From the NCBI GenBank assembly GCA_900554215.1, contig USGG01000008.1, forward strand, positions 1-43,334: DNA of 43,334 nt, read 5' to 3'. The position numbers were made by a program, and so were the translations under genes. This document shows, piece after piece, positions 23,731 to 31,102 of this stretch. Numbering within the stretch: the stretch's first letter is position 1; the number at the start of each line of letters is the position of its first letter. This DNA comes from an uncultured Megasphaera sp. Lineage in GTDB: Bacteria > Bacillota > Negativicutes > Veillonellales > Megasphaeraceae. The notes below the pieces were generated by a model. It was not told the origin of the DNA and ran no database searches. It was given only the letters and a program-made list of their open reading frames with translations.

Positions 23731-24750
23731 TTACATGTTTTCTGCAATGCGTATTTCGTTGTTCATGATGTACCGTTCCCGGTCGGGAACGATGCCGTTG
23801 ACCAGGTAATCGAAGACGAGCTGCATCGCCTTTTGGCCCTGCTGGTGGGGATGCTGGTAGATAGCGGCCTTGATGTCGCCGGCCTTCATCATTTCCCGCG
23901 TTGTCGGAATGGTGTCAAAGACGAGGATGAGCAGGTCGTCCCGGCGGGGACTGGCCAGAGCTGCCCGGCAGGTGCCGTAGGAGCCGCCGGAGGACAAGAT
24001 GAGGAGGACGTTGATGTCCGGATGCTTGTTCAGCAGGTTTTTCGTCGCGTCGTACGACGAAATATCGTCGTCATTGTCTTCGATGAGGGCTGTGATTTCA
24101 TACTGCCCGTCGGTTCCCAGTATTTCCTTGAGTCCCTGCAGGCGGTGGCGGTGGCCTAAGATTTTCAGCGAGCCCAGGACGACGCCGATGTGGCAGGGGC
24201 CGGGGGAAAACATCTTCAGCAGCGCCCCGATGGTGCGGCCGCCGTTTACGTAGTCGCTGCCCACATAGTAGTGGGTGCTGGCCTGCTCGATGTCGTTGTT
24301 GATGGTGACGACGAAGATGCCGGCGGCGATGAGCTCGTTCAGCTTAGCTGCTATTTTCGGATCGTTGATGGGATTGATGATGAGGGCGTTGATCTGTCCT
24401 TTGATCTGATCGAGGATATGGCACTGCTCTTCTACGTCATAGCCCCGTACGGTGTGCCAGACGGTGCGCATGCCGTAAGACTCGTATTTCCGGGCCGCCT
24501 TTTCCAGGGCGTCGATGATGTCGTCGAAGAAGCGGATGCTCTTAGAGGGCAGGACGACGGCGACGACGGGATTGCTCTTCTGCGCCGCCAGGGCCTTGCC
24601 GGCCGGGTTAGGCCTGTAGTGGAGCTTCTTGGCCATTTCTAGGATTAATTCGCGCTTTTCCGGCTTGACGTTGCCGCGGTTGTTTAAGACGCGGTCTACG
24701 GTGCCGCGGGATACGCCGCAGAGATCGGCGATTTGTTTTATCGTTACCAT
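23731..24750 (-). CDS. LacI family transcriptional regulator, probable arabinose repressor
   Basis: The 339-residue product has an N-terminal LacI helix-turn-helix (TIKQIADLCGVSRGTVDRVLNNRGNVKPEKR, first 35 residues) with a hinge RPNPAGKALAAQKS. A periplasmic-binding-type sugar sensor follows (about 62-339), in the subfamily resembling ribose/galactose-binding proteins. Similar operator-like palindromes at the araE promoter and at its own promoter suggest that it represses the ara genes and itself until a pentose is bound; this is inference from position and motifs. AGGAGGG precedes the ATG. It is convergent with araA and divergent from galM. It is not a GntR-LacI fusion of the Bacillus AraR type. 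Confidence 0.9.
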   Translation of the reverse strand: MVTIKQIADLCGVSRGTVDRVLNNRGNVKPEKRELILEMAKKLHYRPNPAGKALAAQKSNPVVAVVLPSKSIRFFDDIIDALEKAARKYESYGMRTVWHTVRGYDVEEQCHILDQIKGQINALIINPINDPKIAAKLNELIAAGIFVVTINNDIEQASTHYYVGSDYVNGGRTIGALLKMFSPGPCHIGVVLGSLKILGHRHRLQGLKEILGTDGQYEITALIEDNDDDISSYDATKNLLNKHPDINVLLILSSGGSYGTCRAALASPRRDDLLILVFDTIPTTREMMKAGDIKAAIYQHPHQQGQKAMQLVFDYLVNGIVPDRERYIMNNEIRIAENM

Positions 24751-24814
24751 ATATTTCCCTCCTGGGAATTACGAATGATGTAAATATATAATGTACACTA
24801 ATTTTGTTTTCCCT

Positions 24815-24843
24815 ATTTTAACACAAGGTGTGCGCGTGAACAA
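24815..24843 (-). promoter_or_regulatory. Promoter of the LacI-type gene with overlapping operator
   Basis: On the minus strand TTGTTC (24843-24838), 17-bp spacer, TAAAAT (24820-24815). The plus-strand sequence TGTGCGCGTGAACA at 24829-24842 covers the -35 and spacer and shares 13 of 14 bases with the araE upstream operator, which suggests autoregulation and joint control of galM. Confidence 0.55.
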
Positions 24844-24875
24844 GTGCGCAAAAAGTCAAAAGAGGAGTGAATGCC

Positions 24876-25952
24876 ATGAGTACGATTTCTAAAAAAGACT
24901 TCGGCTATCTGTCAGACGGCAGGCCCGTCTTCCTTTATACCCTGACTAACGCCAACGGCACGGCTTTGTCCATCTGCACGTACGGCGGCCATGTACAGGC
25001 CCTGCATACGAAGGGTGCCGACGGTACTGATGTCGACGTCGTCCTGGGTTATGACGATGTCGAAACCTATGTGAACGAAGACAAATATATCGGAGCCCTT
25101 ATCGGCCGCTGCGGCAACCGCATTGCCCGGGGCCGTCTGCGCATCGGCGGCAAAGAGTATCAGCTGGAGTGCAACAACGGCCGCAATCATCTGCACGGCG
25201 GCACCCTGACCGGCTTCAATAAAAAGCTTTGGCAGGCCGAAGAAACGGCGGAAGGGCTGAAGCTGACCTATACGAGCCCCGACGGAGAAGGAAATTATCC
25301 CGGAACCCTTCAGGTATCCGTCTGGTATGATTTGACAGACGACGACGCCGTTATTATCCGCTACGAAGCGGTCAGCGACGCCGATACGATATGCAACCTG
25401 ACGAATCACACCTATTTCAACCTGAACGGCTGCGGCAGCGGCTCCGTCCTCGACCAGGAAATCCAGCTGTTCAGCGATTTCTTCACGGAAAGCGATGCCG
25501 AATCCCTGCCGAACGGCAACATTGTCTCCGTTGCGGGCACGCCGATGGACTTGCGGGAGCTGACGCCCATTGGCCGCCATATCGACGACGACTACGTCCA
25601 GCTCCGCCAGGCCCGCGGCTACGACCACAACTGGATTGTCCGCCGCGATGAATCCCAGGCTGTGCGCACGGCCTGCGGCACAGTATATCCCATGGCTTAT
25701 GCCGTAGGAAATCAGACGGGCATTACGCTGACAGCCTATACGAGCCAGCCCGGCGTACAGTTTTATACAGGCAATTACCTTGACGGCACACCCTTGGGGA
25801 AGGGCGGCGCAGTCTTTGACTACCGCAGCGGGTTTTGTCTGGAGGCGCAGTATTATCCCAATGCGCTGGAGCATCCGGAATTTCCCCAGCCTGTGCTGAA
25901 GAAAGGCGACGTGTGGAAGGCCTTGACGATATATAAATTAGGACGAAAATAA
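24876..25952 (+). CDS. galM: Aldose 1-epimerase (mutarotase)
   Basis: The 358-residue product is a GalM-type mutarotase that interconverts alpha and beta anomers of aldoses. Visible family blocks are YIGALIGRCGNRIARGR, NNGRNHLHGG with the first catalytic His, NLTNHTYFNLNG with the second His, YDHNWIV, and QFYTGNYLDG. A glutamate in the C-terminal FCLEAQYYPNALEHPEFPQP acts as base. The ATG at 24876 has GAGGAG eight bases upstream. In this setting it probably supplies the arabinose anomer needed by AraA. It is divergent from the repressor gene with an operator-like site between them. Confidence 0.94.
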   Translation: MSTISKKDFGYLSDGRPVFLYTLTNANGTALSICTYGGHVQALHTKGADGTDVDVVLGYDDVETYVNEDKYIGALIGRCGNRIARGRLRIGGKEYQLECNNGRNHLHGGTLTGFNKKLWQAEETAEGLKLTYTSPDGEGNYPGTLQVSVWYDLTDDDAVIIRYEAVSDADTICNLTNHTYFNLNGCGSGSVLDQEIQLFSDFFTESDAESLPNGNIVSVAGTPMDLRELTPIGRHIDDDYVQLRQARGYDHNWIVRRDESQAVRTACGTVYPMAYAVGNQTGITLTAYTSQPGVQFYTGNYLDGTPLGKGGAVFDYRSGFCLEAQYYPNALEHPEFPQPVLKKGDVWKALTIYKLGRK

Positions 25953-26008
25953 AGACATACAAAAAAGATGGGACTGCGCTGCAGGCAGTCTCATCTTTTT
26001 GTATGTCT
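25953..26008. terminator. Long bidirectional terminator after galM
   Basis: Nearly complete inverted repeat, left arm 25953-25977 and right arm 25985-26008, containing A6 and T5 runs. It separates galM from the convergent minus-strand gene at 26034. Confidence 0.88.
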
Positions 26009-26033
26009 AAGTATATACGTGTGCGTTGGTTGG

Positions 26034-26996
26034 TCAGGGCAGAGATTCGGAGAAGTCGAGGCCGGCGTCTGTCGCGTAGTACGTCCCTTCCTTGTCTCCG
26101 TGCTCGATGTATTTTTTATCCAGCAAGGTCTGAATGACGTTCATGTCGGCAGGGTTCGGGGCGAAGATCTCTTCGGCTGTGCATTCTTCCCGTTCGACGG
26201 CGGCGATGACGGCGGCGAGCTGTTCGTCCGGCGTCGGCATGCCGTAGGCGAAATGGATGGTCGGCAAATACAGGGGATAGTCCTGCTTGGCCTTGATGAG
26301 GAACTGGCCGGCGGCCATGGCGGCGCTGAGGGCGTTTTGTTCGTCCATTTCGATGTTCATTTCCTCGCTGATCGCTGCCAGCTTGTTAGACGGGAAATGG
26401 TATAATGTCTTGGCCGCTTCCATCGTGTCGATAAAGCGCAGGCACGGTATGTCGATGCCGTATATTTTCAGCGCGTGAGCGATGCAGCCCATGACGAAGG
26501 GCGCGTTGTGGGCGACGAGGGTGCGGCCGACGAAGTAGTCCTTCATGCCGGCTTCCCAGTATTCGCCGAATTCGTCGGCTTTGCGGAGAACATCCCAGGT
26601 CAGTTCGGGATATTTTTTGTTGGTAATGTTGTTTTCCGGCGGGCGGACGTAAAAATAGTGGGTGTTTTTCAGCTGGCCCTTTTCAAATTCGGCGAAGCCA
26701 ATGAGGCAGACCGAGTAGGGCTGCTCGTTGGCCAGGACCAGGGACAGGGCCGTAAAATGCTGGGGATAACGGCGAAGGGCGTCCGATGCGTCGATGGGGT
26801 AGGCGTAGTATCCCTTCTGCGGCTGAACGTCGTATTGATGCAGGTTTTCTACCTGTACGTGCTGTTTCGTTTCCAGGTCCTTTTGCCGGGCCGCTTTTTT
26901 GCGCTTTTTGCGAAACGACGAAAGCAGGGAGTAGAGGACGGCGGCGATGAAGAGAATCGTGAGCAAGGTGCCGCCGGTGTGAAGCAGTGAGTCCAT
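26034..26996 (-). CDS. Membrane-anchored DnaQ-like exonuclease-fold protein, apparently inactive
   Basis: The 320-residue product begins with one membrane segment (residues 9-27) and a basic stretch KKRKKAARQK. Residues 80-235 follow the DEDDh exonuclease pattern: FTALSLVLAN for motif I, LVAHNAPFVMG for motif II, EQNALSAAMAAGQ for motif III. All expected catalytic residues are replaced: Ser85 and Val87 for the D-x-E pair, Val168 for Asp, Gln220 for His and Ala225 for Asp. The flanking framework is intact. Residues about 255-320 end in a winged-helix-like IQTLLDKKYIEHG...YYATDAG. I infer a catalytically dead nucleic-acid- or protein-binding module held at the membrane. It is 2 bp downstream of the exported-protein gene and probably co-transcribed. 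Confidence 0.78.
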   Translation of the reverse strand: MDSLLHTGGTLLTILFIAAVLYSLLSSFRKKRKKAARQKDLETKQHVQVENLHQYDVQPQKGYYAYPIDASDALRRYPQHFTALSLVLANEQPYSVCLIGFAEFEKGQLKNTHYFYVRPPENNITNKKYPELTWDVLRKADEFGEYWEAGMKDYFVGRTLVAHNAPFVMGCIAHALKIYGIDIPCLRFIDTMEAAKTLYHFPSNKLAAISEEMNIEMDEQNALSAAMAAGQFLIKAKQDYPLYLPTIHFAYGMPTPDEQLAAVIAAVEREECTAEEIFAPNPADMNVIQTLLDKKYIEHGDKEGTYYATDAGLDFSESLP

Positions 26997-26998
26997 AG

Positions 26999-27478
26999 CT
27001 ATTCATTCCTTTGCGTTGAAGATGGGGGCTGTTTGGTAAAGGTGTGATAAAAGGTCATGCTGTAGCAGGTAAAGAAGGCGTTGTCCGCCGCTTTGCCGTT
27101 TACGGAATAGCGGTCGCAGGCGTTTACAGCCGGATCAGGCAGCATGATCTGCCGGGTAGGAAGGCCTTTGTCGTCGTACAGCAGCGTCGACAGCGTTTGC
27201 GCTTTGACGGTCTGGGCTTTAAAGTTGTAGAAAAACTTGTTTTCATATCCCGAAGCGACGTTCGTCGTGTAATCGTACGTCACGACGGTGGCCTTGATGA
27301 TATAATACGGCGGGTCATAGCGGATAGACTGAATGGAATTCATGTCGACATATGATTCCGTCGTATCGTCGTGGCCTACCTGGATATAGCGGGGATTGTC
27401 GTCGAAAAACATGGCCGCTGCCAGGGCTGTGCCGGCCATGAGAAAGACGGCCAATAACGCGGTTATTTTCTTTAGCAA
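26999..27478 (-). CDS. Exported protein of unknown function, 159 aa
   Basis: The product has a clear signal peptide (LKKITALLAVFLMAGTALA, cleavage expected after about residue 20) and no later membrane segment. The mature part is beta-rich: YIQVGHDDTTESYVDMNSIQSIRY, YIIKATVVTYDY, KFFYNFKAQTVKAQTLSTLLYDDKG. It has two cysteines (in NACDRYSV and FFTCYSM) that could pair outside the cytoplasm. I recognise no named domain. The start is TTG at 27478 with AGGAG eight bases upstream. A promoter TTGTAA-16-TATAAT lies upstream on the minus strand. It is the first gene of a two-gene unit with the membrane-anchored exonuclease-like protein. Confidence 0.8.
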   Translation of the reverse strand: MLKKITALLAVFLMAGTALAAAMFFDDNPRYIQVGHDDTTESYVDMNSIQSIRYDPPYYIIKATVVTYDYTTNVASGYENKFFYNFKAQTVKAQTLSTLLYDDKGLPTRQIMLPDPAVNACDRYSVNGKAADNAFFTCYSMTFYHTFTKQPPSSTQRNE

Positions 27479-27513
27479 ACGAAACGCTCCTTTCCATAAC
27501 GAGGTACCCTTTT

Positions 27514-27541
27514 ATTATACGAAAATGGAAAAAATTTACAA
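27514..27541 (-). promoter_or_regulatory. Promoter of the exported-protein gene
   Basis: On the minus strand TTGTAA (27541-27536), 16-bp spacer, TATAAT (27519-27514), about 35 bp before the TTG start. Confidence 0.65.
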
Positions 27542-27705
27542 CAGGCGGAGCGGCAGAATAGGCAGGAAGACGTAAATTTTTTAAAAAGGCCCGGTAGGAA
27601 TTTGTCTTCTGAAGGTCGAATTAATACTATAGTAAGCAGCATGTCGATTTGTTTTCGTTCGTGATAAGGTCTGATTGGCATGTATAATTGTAAGGAGGGA
27701 TTACG

Positions 27706-28194
27706 TTGGGAAAGAAAATTGAAGAACGTCCTTTGCGTGCGGCTATTTTGACTATCAGCAATAGCCGGACTTTTTCGGATGATACGAACGGCCTGATGAT
27801 TCAGTCGTCCCTGACAAACCGGGGCCATCAGGTCGTCGATTACGCTATCGTAAAAGATAATAAAGAGGATATTATCCGTCACATCCACGAATGGGTGTGC
27901 AGCGTCGACGTCGTCATTACGAGCGGCGGTACGGGCATCGCCAAGCGGGATGTGACGCTGGAGGCGATAGAGCCTCTCTTTGAAAAGAAAATTCCCGGAT
28001 TTTCTGAGATGCTCACGTATTTCGCCTATCGCCGCGTCTGCGGCGTGCAGGCCATGGCTTACCGTTCGACGGCCGGCCTGGTTCATCAGTGCATGGTATT
28101 TTGCCTGCCCGGTCTGCCCAGCTTGATTAAAGTGGGCATGGAAAAGATTATCCTGCCGGAACTGTTCCACTTATATACGGAAATTAAAAAGTAA
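27706..28194 (+). CDS. moaB: MoaB/MogA family molybdopterin-binding protein
   Basis: The 162-residue product has the MoaB/MogA layout: RAAILTISNSRTFSDDTNG (first strand and loop), a central VVITSGGTGIAKRDVTLEAIEPLFEKKIPGFSEM that forms the pterin site, and a C-terminal FCLPGLPSLIKVGMEKIILPEL. Family members adenylylate molybdopterin in cofactor synthesis, though MoaB proteins of some bacteria appear dispensable. The start is TTG 27706 with AAGGAGG at 27692-27698. No other molybdenum-cofactor genes are in the window. It stands between divergent unknown genes and the cobalamin genes, separated from the latter by a terminator. Confidence 0.9.
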   Translation: MGKKIEERPLRAAILTISNSRTFSDDTNGLMIQSSLTNRGHQVVDYAIVKDNKEDIIRHIHEWVCSVDVVITSGGTGIAKRDVTLEAIEPLFEKKIPGFSEMLTYFAYRRVCGVQAMAYRSTAGLVHQCMVFCLPGLPSLIKVGMEKIILPELFHLYTEIKK

Positions 28195-28210
28195 GAGCCT
28201 TAGTATGGAA

Positions 28211-28239
28211 GGGCGTGTCTGCGGCACGCCCGATTTTTA
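28211..28239 (+). terminator. Intrinsic terminator after moaB
   Basis: GGGCGTG (28211-28217) pairs with CACGCCC (28225-28231), loop of seven, then GATTTTTAT. Confidence 0.8.
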
Positions 28240-28254
28240 TGAGAGGAGACAGCT

Positions 28255-28833
28255 ATGAAATCGAAGCTGATCGTCGTAACGGGCGGCGCGCGCAGCGGCA
28301 AGAGCCTGTTTGCCGAAGAATATATGGCATCCTGCTCCGGCCGCAAGACCTATGTCGCGACGGCCCAGGTATTAGATGAAGAAATGAAGGAGCGGGTAGC
28401 CGAGCACCGCCGCCGCCGTCCGGAAGGATGGCAGACGCTGGAACTGTCGTCCGGCCTGGGTGCGTCGTTTCCTGCCGTATTGGCCCAGGCTGACGCCGTT
28501 CTCGTCGACTGCCTGACGCTGTATCTTTCCAATTATCTGTTCGCTCATGAAGGGGACGGAGATGAGATGATACTGCAGGGGGCGCTGCGGGAGATCGAAA
28601 ATATCGTCCGGGCCGTCCGGCAGACGGCAGATAAGACGGTGATTTTCGTGACCAACGAGCTGGGATGCGGCATCGTGCCGATAAGCCGCATAAGCCGCCT
28701 GTACCGGGACGTCGTCGGCAAGGTCAATCAATACGCTGCTGGCCAGGCCGACGAGGTATACTGGACCGTCTGCGGCATTCCCGTAGAGATCACGCGGCTG
28801 AGAGCGTCCGTTCCGACGGGAGGCTGCCGATGA
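28255..28833 (+). CDS. cobU: Adenosylcobinamide kinase / adenosylcobinamide-phosphate guanylyltransferase
   Basis: CobU phosphorylates adenosylcobinamide and then transfers GMP to it, giving AdoCbi-GDP. The 192-residue product has the P-loop GGARSGKS (residues 10-17), a conserved RVAEHRRRRPEGWQTLE segment whose His51 is the likely guanylylated residue, VDCLTLYLSN, and VTNELGCGIVP. Length is normal. GAGAGGAG precedes the ATG. The stop overlaps the cobS start in ATGA, so the two are translationally coupled. Confidence 0.96.
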   Translation: MKSKLIVVTGGARSGKSLFAEEYMASCSGRKTYVATAQVLDEEMKERVAEHRRRRPEGWQTLELSSGLGASFPAVLAQADAVLVDCLTLYLSNYLFAHEGDGDEMILQGALREIENIVRAVRQTADKTVIFVTNELGCGIVPISRISRLYRDVVGKVNQYAAGQADEVYWTVCGIPVEITRLRASVPTGGCR

Positions 28834-29591
28834 AATCCTTTTTTATTGCCCTGCAGTTTTTATCGCGCATCCACGTCGTGACGCAGACCGTCTGGACAGA
28901 GGCGGACTTTGGCCGTTCGGTCATATTTTTTCCTCTCGTAGGAACCGTTATCGGCGCAGTCCTTTGCTTGGCCTATGCCGGCGTATCCCTATGGTTTTCC
29001 CAGCCCTATGCGGCCGTGCTCCTGGTACTGTGCTGGCTGTTTGTCACGGGCGGCCTTCATGCCGACGGCCTCATGGACACGGCCGACGGGCTGTTTTCCG
29101 GCCGGAGCCGCGAGCGCATGCTGAAAATACTCAAGGACAGCTGCGTCGGCTCGAACGGCGTCGTCGCCTTTGCTTCCTGCATGGCCCTGAAGGTTTGCTT
29201 TCTGGCGAATCTGCCGCAGCAGGCAGTCTGCGCCGTGCTGCTGGCCGTGCCGACGGCGGCCCGCTTCGGCGTGCTCATCGGGATTTTTCAATTTCCCTAT
29301 GCCCGCGCGCAGGGCTTGGGGCAGTCCTTCGTCCAATATGCGCCCCGCCGCGCCCTGGTCAAAGCCTTCCTGTGGGCCTTGCCGCCGCTGGCTGTCGCCG
29401 GCTGGAGCTATTGCCTGCTGTTAGGAGCGGCGATGATGATTTCGCTGGGATTGAATACGTATATTGCCCGGCGGCTGGGCGGCGTCACGGGCGATACGTA
29501 CGGCGCTGTCATCGAAGTAAGCGAAATGCTGCTGCTGGGATTGGCCTTTCTCGCATCCGGAGCTGTTCAGACAGCGTGGATTTGGATATAA
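28830..29591 (+). CDS. cobS: Adenosylcobinamide-GDP ribazoletransferase (cobalamin synthase)
   Basis: CobS joins AdoCbi-GDP to alpha-ribazole (phosphate), the step that forms the lower ligand of cobalamin, in the cytoplasmic membrane. The 253-residue product is hydrophobic with about six membrane segments. It shows the family active-site block GGLHADGLMDTADGLFSGRSRERMLKILKDSCVGSNGV (starting near residue 74), GDTYGAVIEVSEML near the end, and the N-terminal ALQFLSRI. I placed the start at ATG 28830, with GGGAGG at 28818-28823 and a 4-bp overlap with cobU. Confidence 0.95.
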   Translation: MKSFFIALQFLSRIHVVTQTVWTEADFGRSVIFFPLVGTVIGAVLCLAYAGVSLWFSQPYAAVLLVLCWLFVTGGLHADGLMDTADGLFSGRSRERMLKILKDSCVGSNGVVAFASCMALKVCFLANLPQQAVCAVLLAVPTAARFGVLIGIFQFPYARAQGLGQSFVQYAPRRALVKAFLWALPPLAVAGWSYCLLLGAAMMISLGLNTYIARRLGGVTGDTYGAVIEVSEMLLLGLAFLASGAVQTAWIWI

Positions 29592-29649
29592 TGGAAGAGG
29601 ACGGCCTTATGGGCCGTCGTCAAGGACATGAAACGGTAGGAGGAACATC

Positions 29650-30303
29650 ATGATAAAATTATATGTAGTGCGCCACGGCGAAACAGACGGCAATGTGCAG
29701 CAGTGGTATCAGGGCTCTACGGACGTGCCGCTTAACGCCCGCGGCATTGAGCAGGCCCAATGCCTGAGCCGCTTTTTGAAGGACGTCCCTTTCAGCGGCA
29801 TATACAGCAGCACGCTGCAGCGGGCCCGCCGCACGGCGGAAATCGTCGCCGAGCCCCACGACCTGCCCGTATATTCCTACGACGAGCTGAAGGAAATTGA
29901 TTTCGGCGTATGGGAAGGTCATACGTACAAGGAAATTACCCAGATGTGGCCCGGCGAAATCGAGGCCTTTTACGACTCCAATGGTACGCTGCGGGCGCGG
30001 GGCGGCGAATCGTTCTGCGAAGTAGAGCAGCGGATTACGGCCAAGACGAAGGAGCTGCTGAGCCGCCATAAAGACGGCGATACCGTGCTCATCGCGTCGC
30101 ACGGCGCGTCTATCCGCTGCCTGATCTTCGGCCTTCTGGGCTTGGAAATGAGCCGCATATGGTGCTTTCAGCAGTACAATACGGCCTTTAATATCATTGA
30201 ATATCACGGCGACAAGAACGTCATGACCCTGATGAACTGCACGCAGCACCTGGAAGGCATGGCGGGCTATCAGGCCCAGTGGGCCAGCATGCCCAGCTTG
30301 TGA
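29650..30303 (+). CDS. cobC: Histidine phosphatase family protein, probable alpha-ribazole phosphatase
   Basis: The 217-residue product has the phosphoglycerate-mutase-like core: VVRHGETDGN (catalytic His9 and Arg8), STLQRARRTAE, KEIDFGVWEG, and SHGASIR with the second catalytic His. CobC removes the phosphate from alpha-ribazole phosphate (or from adenosylcobalamin 5'-phosphate). Its place directly after cobU-cobS favours that role, but many histidine phosphatases of this size act on other sugars or phosphates. GTAGGAGG lies eight bases before the ATG. It ends 17 bp ahead of the pseudouridine synthase gene, so read-through into that gene is likely. Confidence 0.82.
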   Translation: MIKLYVVRHGETDGNVQQWYQGSTDVPLNARGIEQAQCLSRFLKDVPFSGIYSSTLQRARRTAEIVAEPHDLPVYSYDELKEIDFGVWEGHTYKEITQMWPGEIEAFYDSNGTLRARGGESFCEVEQRITAKTKELLSRHKDGDTVLIASHGASIRCLIFGLLGLEMSRIWCFQQYNTAFNIIEYHGDKNVMTLMNCTQHLEGMAGYQAQWASMPSL

Positions 30304-30319
30304 GCGGAAAGGACGGCAT

Positions 30320-31036
30320 ATGGCAAAATCAATGCGTCTTGACAAGCTTCTGGGGCATTGCGGCTGGGGAACGCGCCGCCAGCTGAAAGAGCTGTGCAAG
30401 GGAGGGCACGTCTTCGTCAACGGTCAGTGCTGCCGCGACAGCGCAGCGAAGGTCGATCCGGAAGAAGACCAGATTTCCGTAGACGGAACGACTGTCGTAT
30501 ACGAAGCCTTCTATTATCTGATGATGAACAAGCCTGCCGGCGTCTTGTCGGCTACGGAGGACCGCTGCAGCCGCACGGTTCTCGATTTGCTGCCGCAGCA
30601 ATACCAGGGGGCCGGATTATTTCCCGTCGGGCGCCTGGATAAGGACACGACGGGACTGCTGCTGCTGACGAACGACGGCGTGTGGGCTCACCGCATTACG
30701 GCGCCGAAAAAGCATATCGATAAGATATATATCGCCGAAGTCGACGGCTCCATTCCCGACGATATAGACGACATCTTTCAAGGCGGCATCGTGCTGGCAG
30801 ACGGGCTGCAGTGCCTGCCGGCGCGGGCGAGAAAAATAGATGAGCAGACCGTCGAGGTGACGGTTCAGGAAGGGAAATTCCATCAGGTAAAGCGCATGTG
30901 TGCAGCTGTCGGCCTCAGCGTCCGTGCGCTGCGCCGCCATACCATCGGCGGGCTGCGTCTCGACGAAACGCTGCGCCACGGCGAGTTTCGCCCCCTGCGG
31001 GAAGAGGAAAGAGAATTCCCCTTTATGAATAAATAA
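30320..31036 (+). CDS. rRNA pseudouridine synthase, RsuA/RluB/RluE family
   Basis: The 238-residue product has an N-terminal S4 RNA-binding domain (MRLDKLLGHCGWGTRRQLKELCKGGHVFVNGQ, residues 5-36) and the RsuA-type catalytic domain. The latter shows MMNKPAGVLSATED and GRLDKDTTGLLLLTNDG with the catalytic Asp. FHQVKRMCAAVGLSVRALRRHTIGG follows near the C-terminus. It converts a uridine in ribosomal RNA to pseudouridine; length and the short C-terminus fit a 16S U516 enzyme (RsuA), but RluB-type cannot be excluded. AAAGGA precedes the ATG. Confidence 0.93.
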   Translation: MAKSMRLDKLLGHCGWGTRRQLKELCKGGHVFVNGQCCRDSAAKVDPEEDQISVDGTTVVYEAFYYLMMNKPAGVLSATEDRCSRTVLDLLPQQYQGAGLFPVGRLDKDTTGLLLLTNDGVWAHRITAPKKHIDKIYIAEVDGSIPDDIDDIFQGGIVLADGLQCLPARARKIDEQTVEVTVQEGKFHQVKRMCAAVGLSVRALRRHTIGGLRLDETLRHGEFRPLREEEREFPFMNK

Positions 31037-31058
31037 CCTGTTCAAATGGCTTGTAATA

Positions 31059-31067
31059 TGGTATCAT
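31059..31067 (+). promoter_or_regulatory. Weak extended -10 promoter upstream of the aminopeptidase gene
   Basis: TGGTATCAT at 31059-31067 in an A+T-rich 66-bp gap. No clear -35. Confidence 0.35.
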
Positions 31068-31102
31068 AAAATGTAATCTAAATACGGTAGGGGATGATTG
31101 TG

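Noticed and set aside
26034..26996. Active DNA polymerase III epsilon-type exonuclease
   Set aside because: All catalytic acidic residues and the motif III His are substituted.
27683..27688. TATAAT just upstream of moaB
   Set aside because: The start of transcription would fall inside the ribosome binding site, leaving no usable leader.
29600..29618. GACGGCC/GGCCGTC hairpin between cobS and cobC
   Set aside because: No T-run follows, so it is not an intrinsic terminator; the three cob genes are more likely one transcript.
29591..29653. 20-codon frame between cobS and cobC
   Set aside because: It starts at the cobS stop and ends at the cobC start but is too short and has no ribosome site of its own; more likely spacer.
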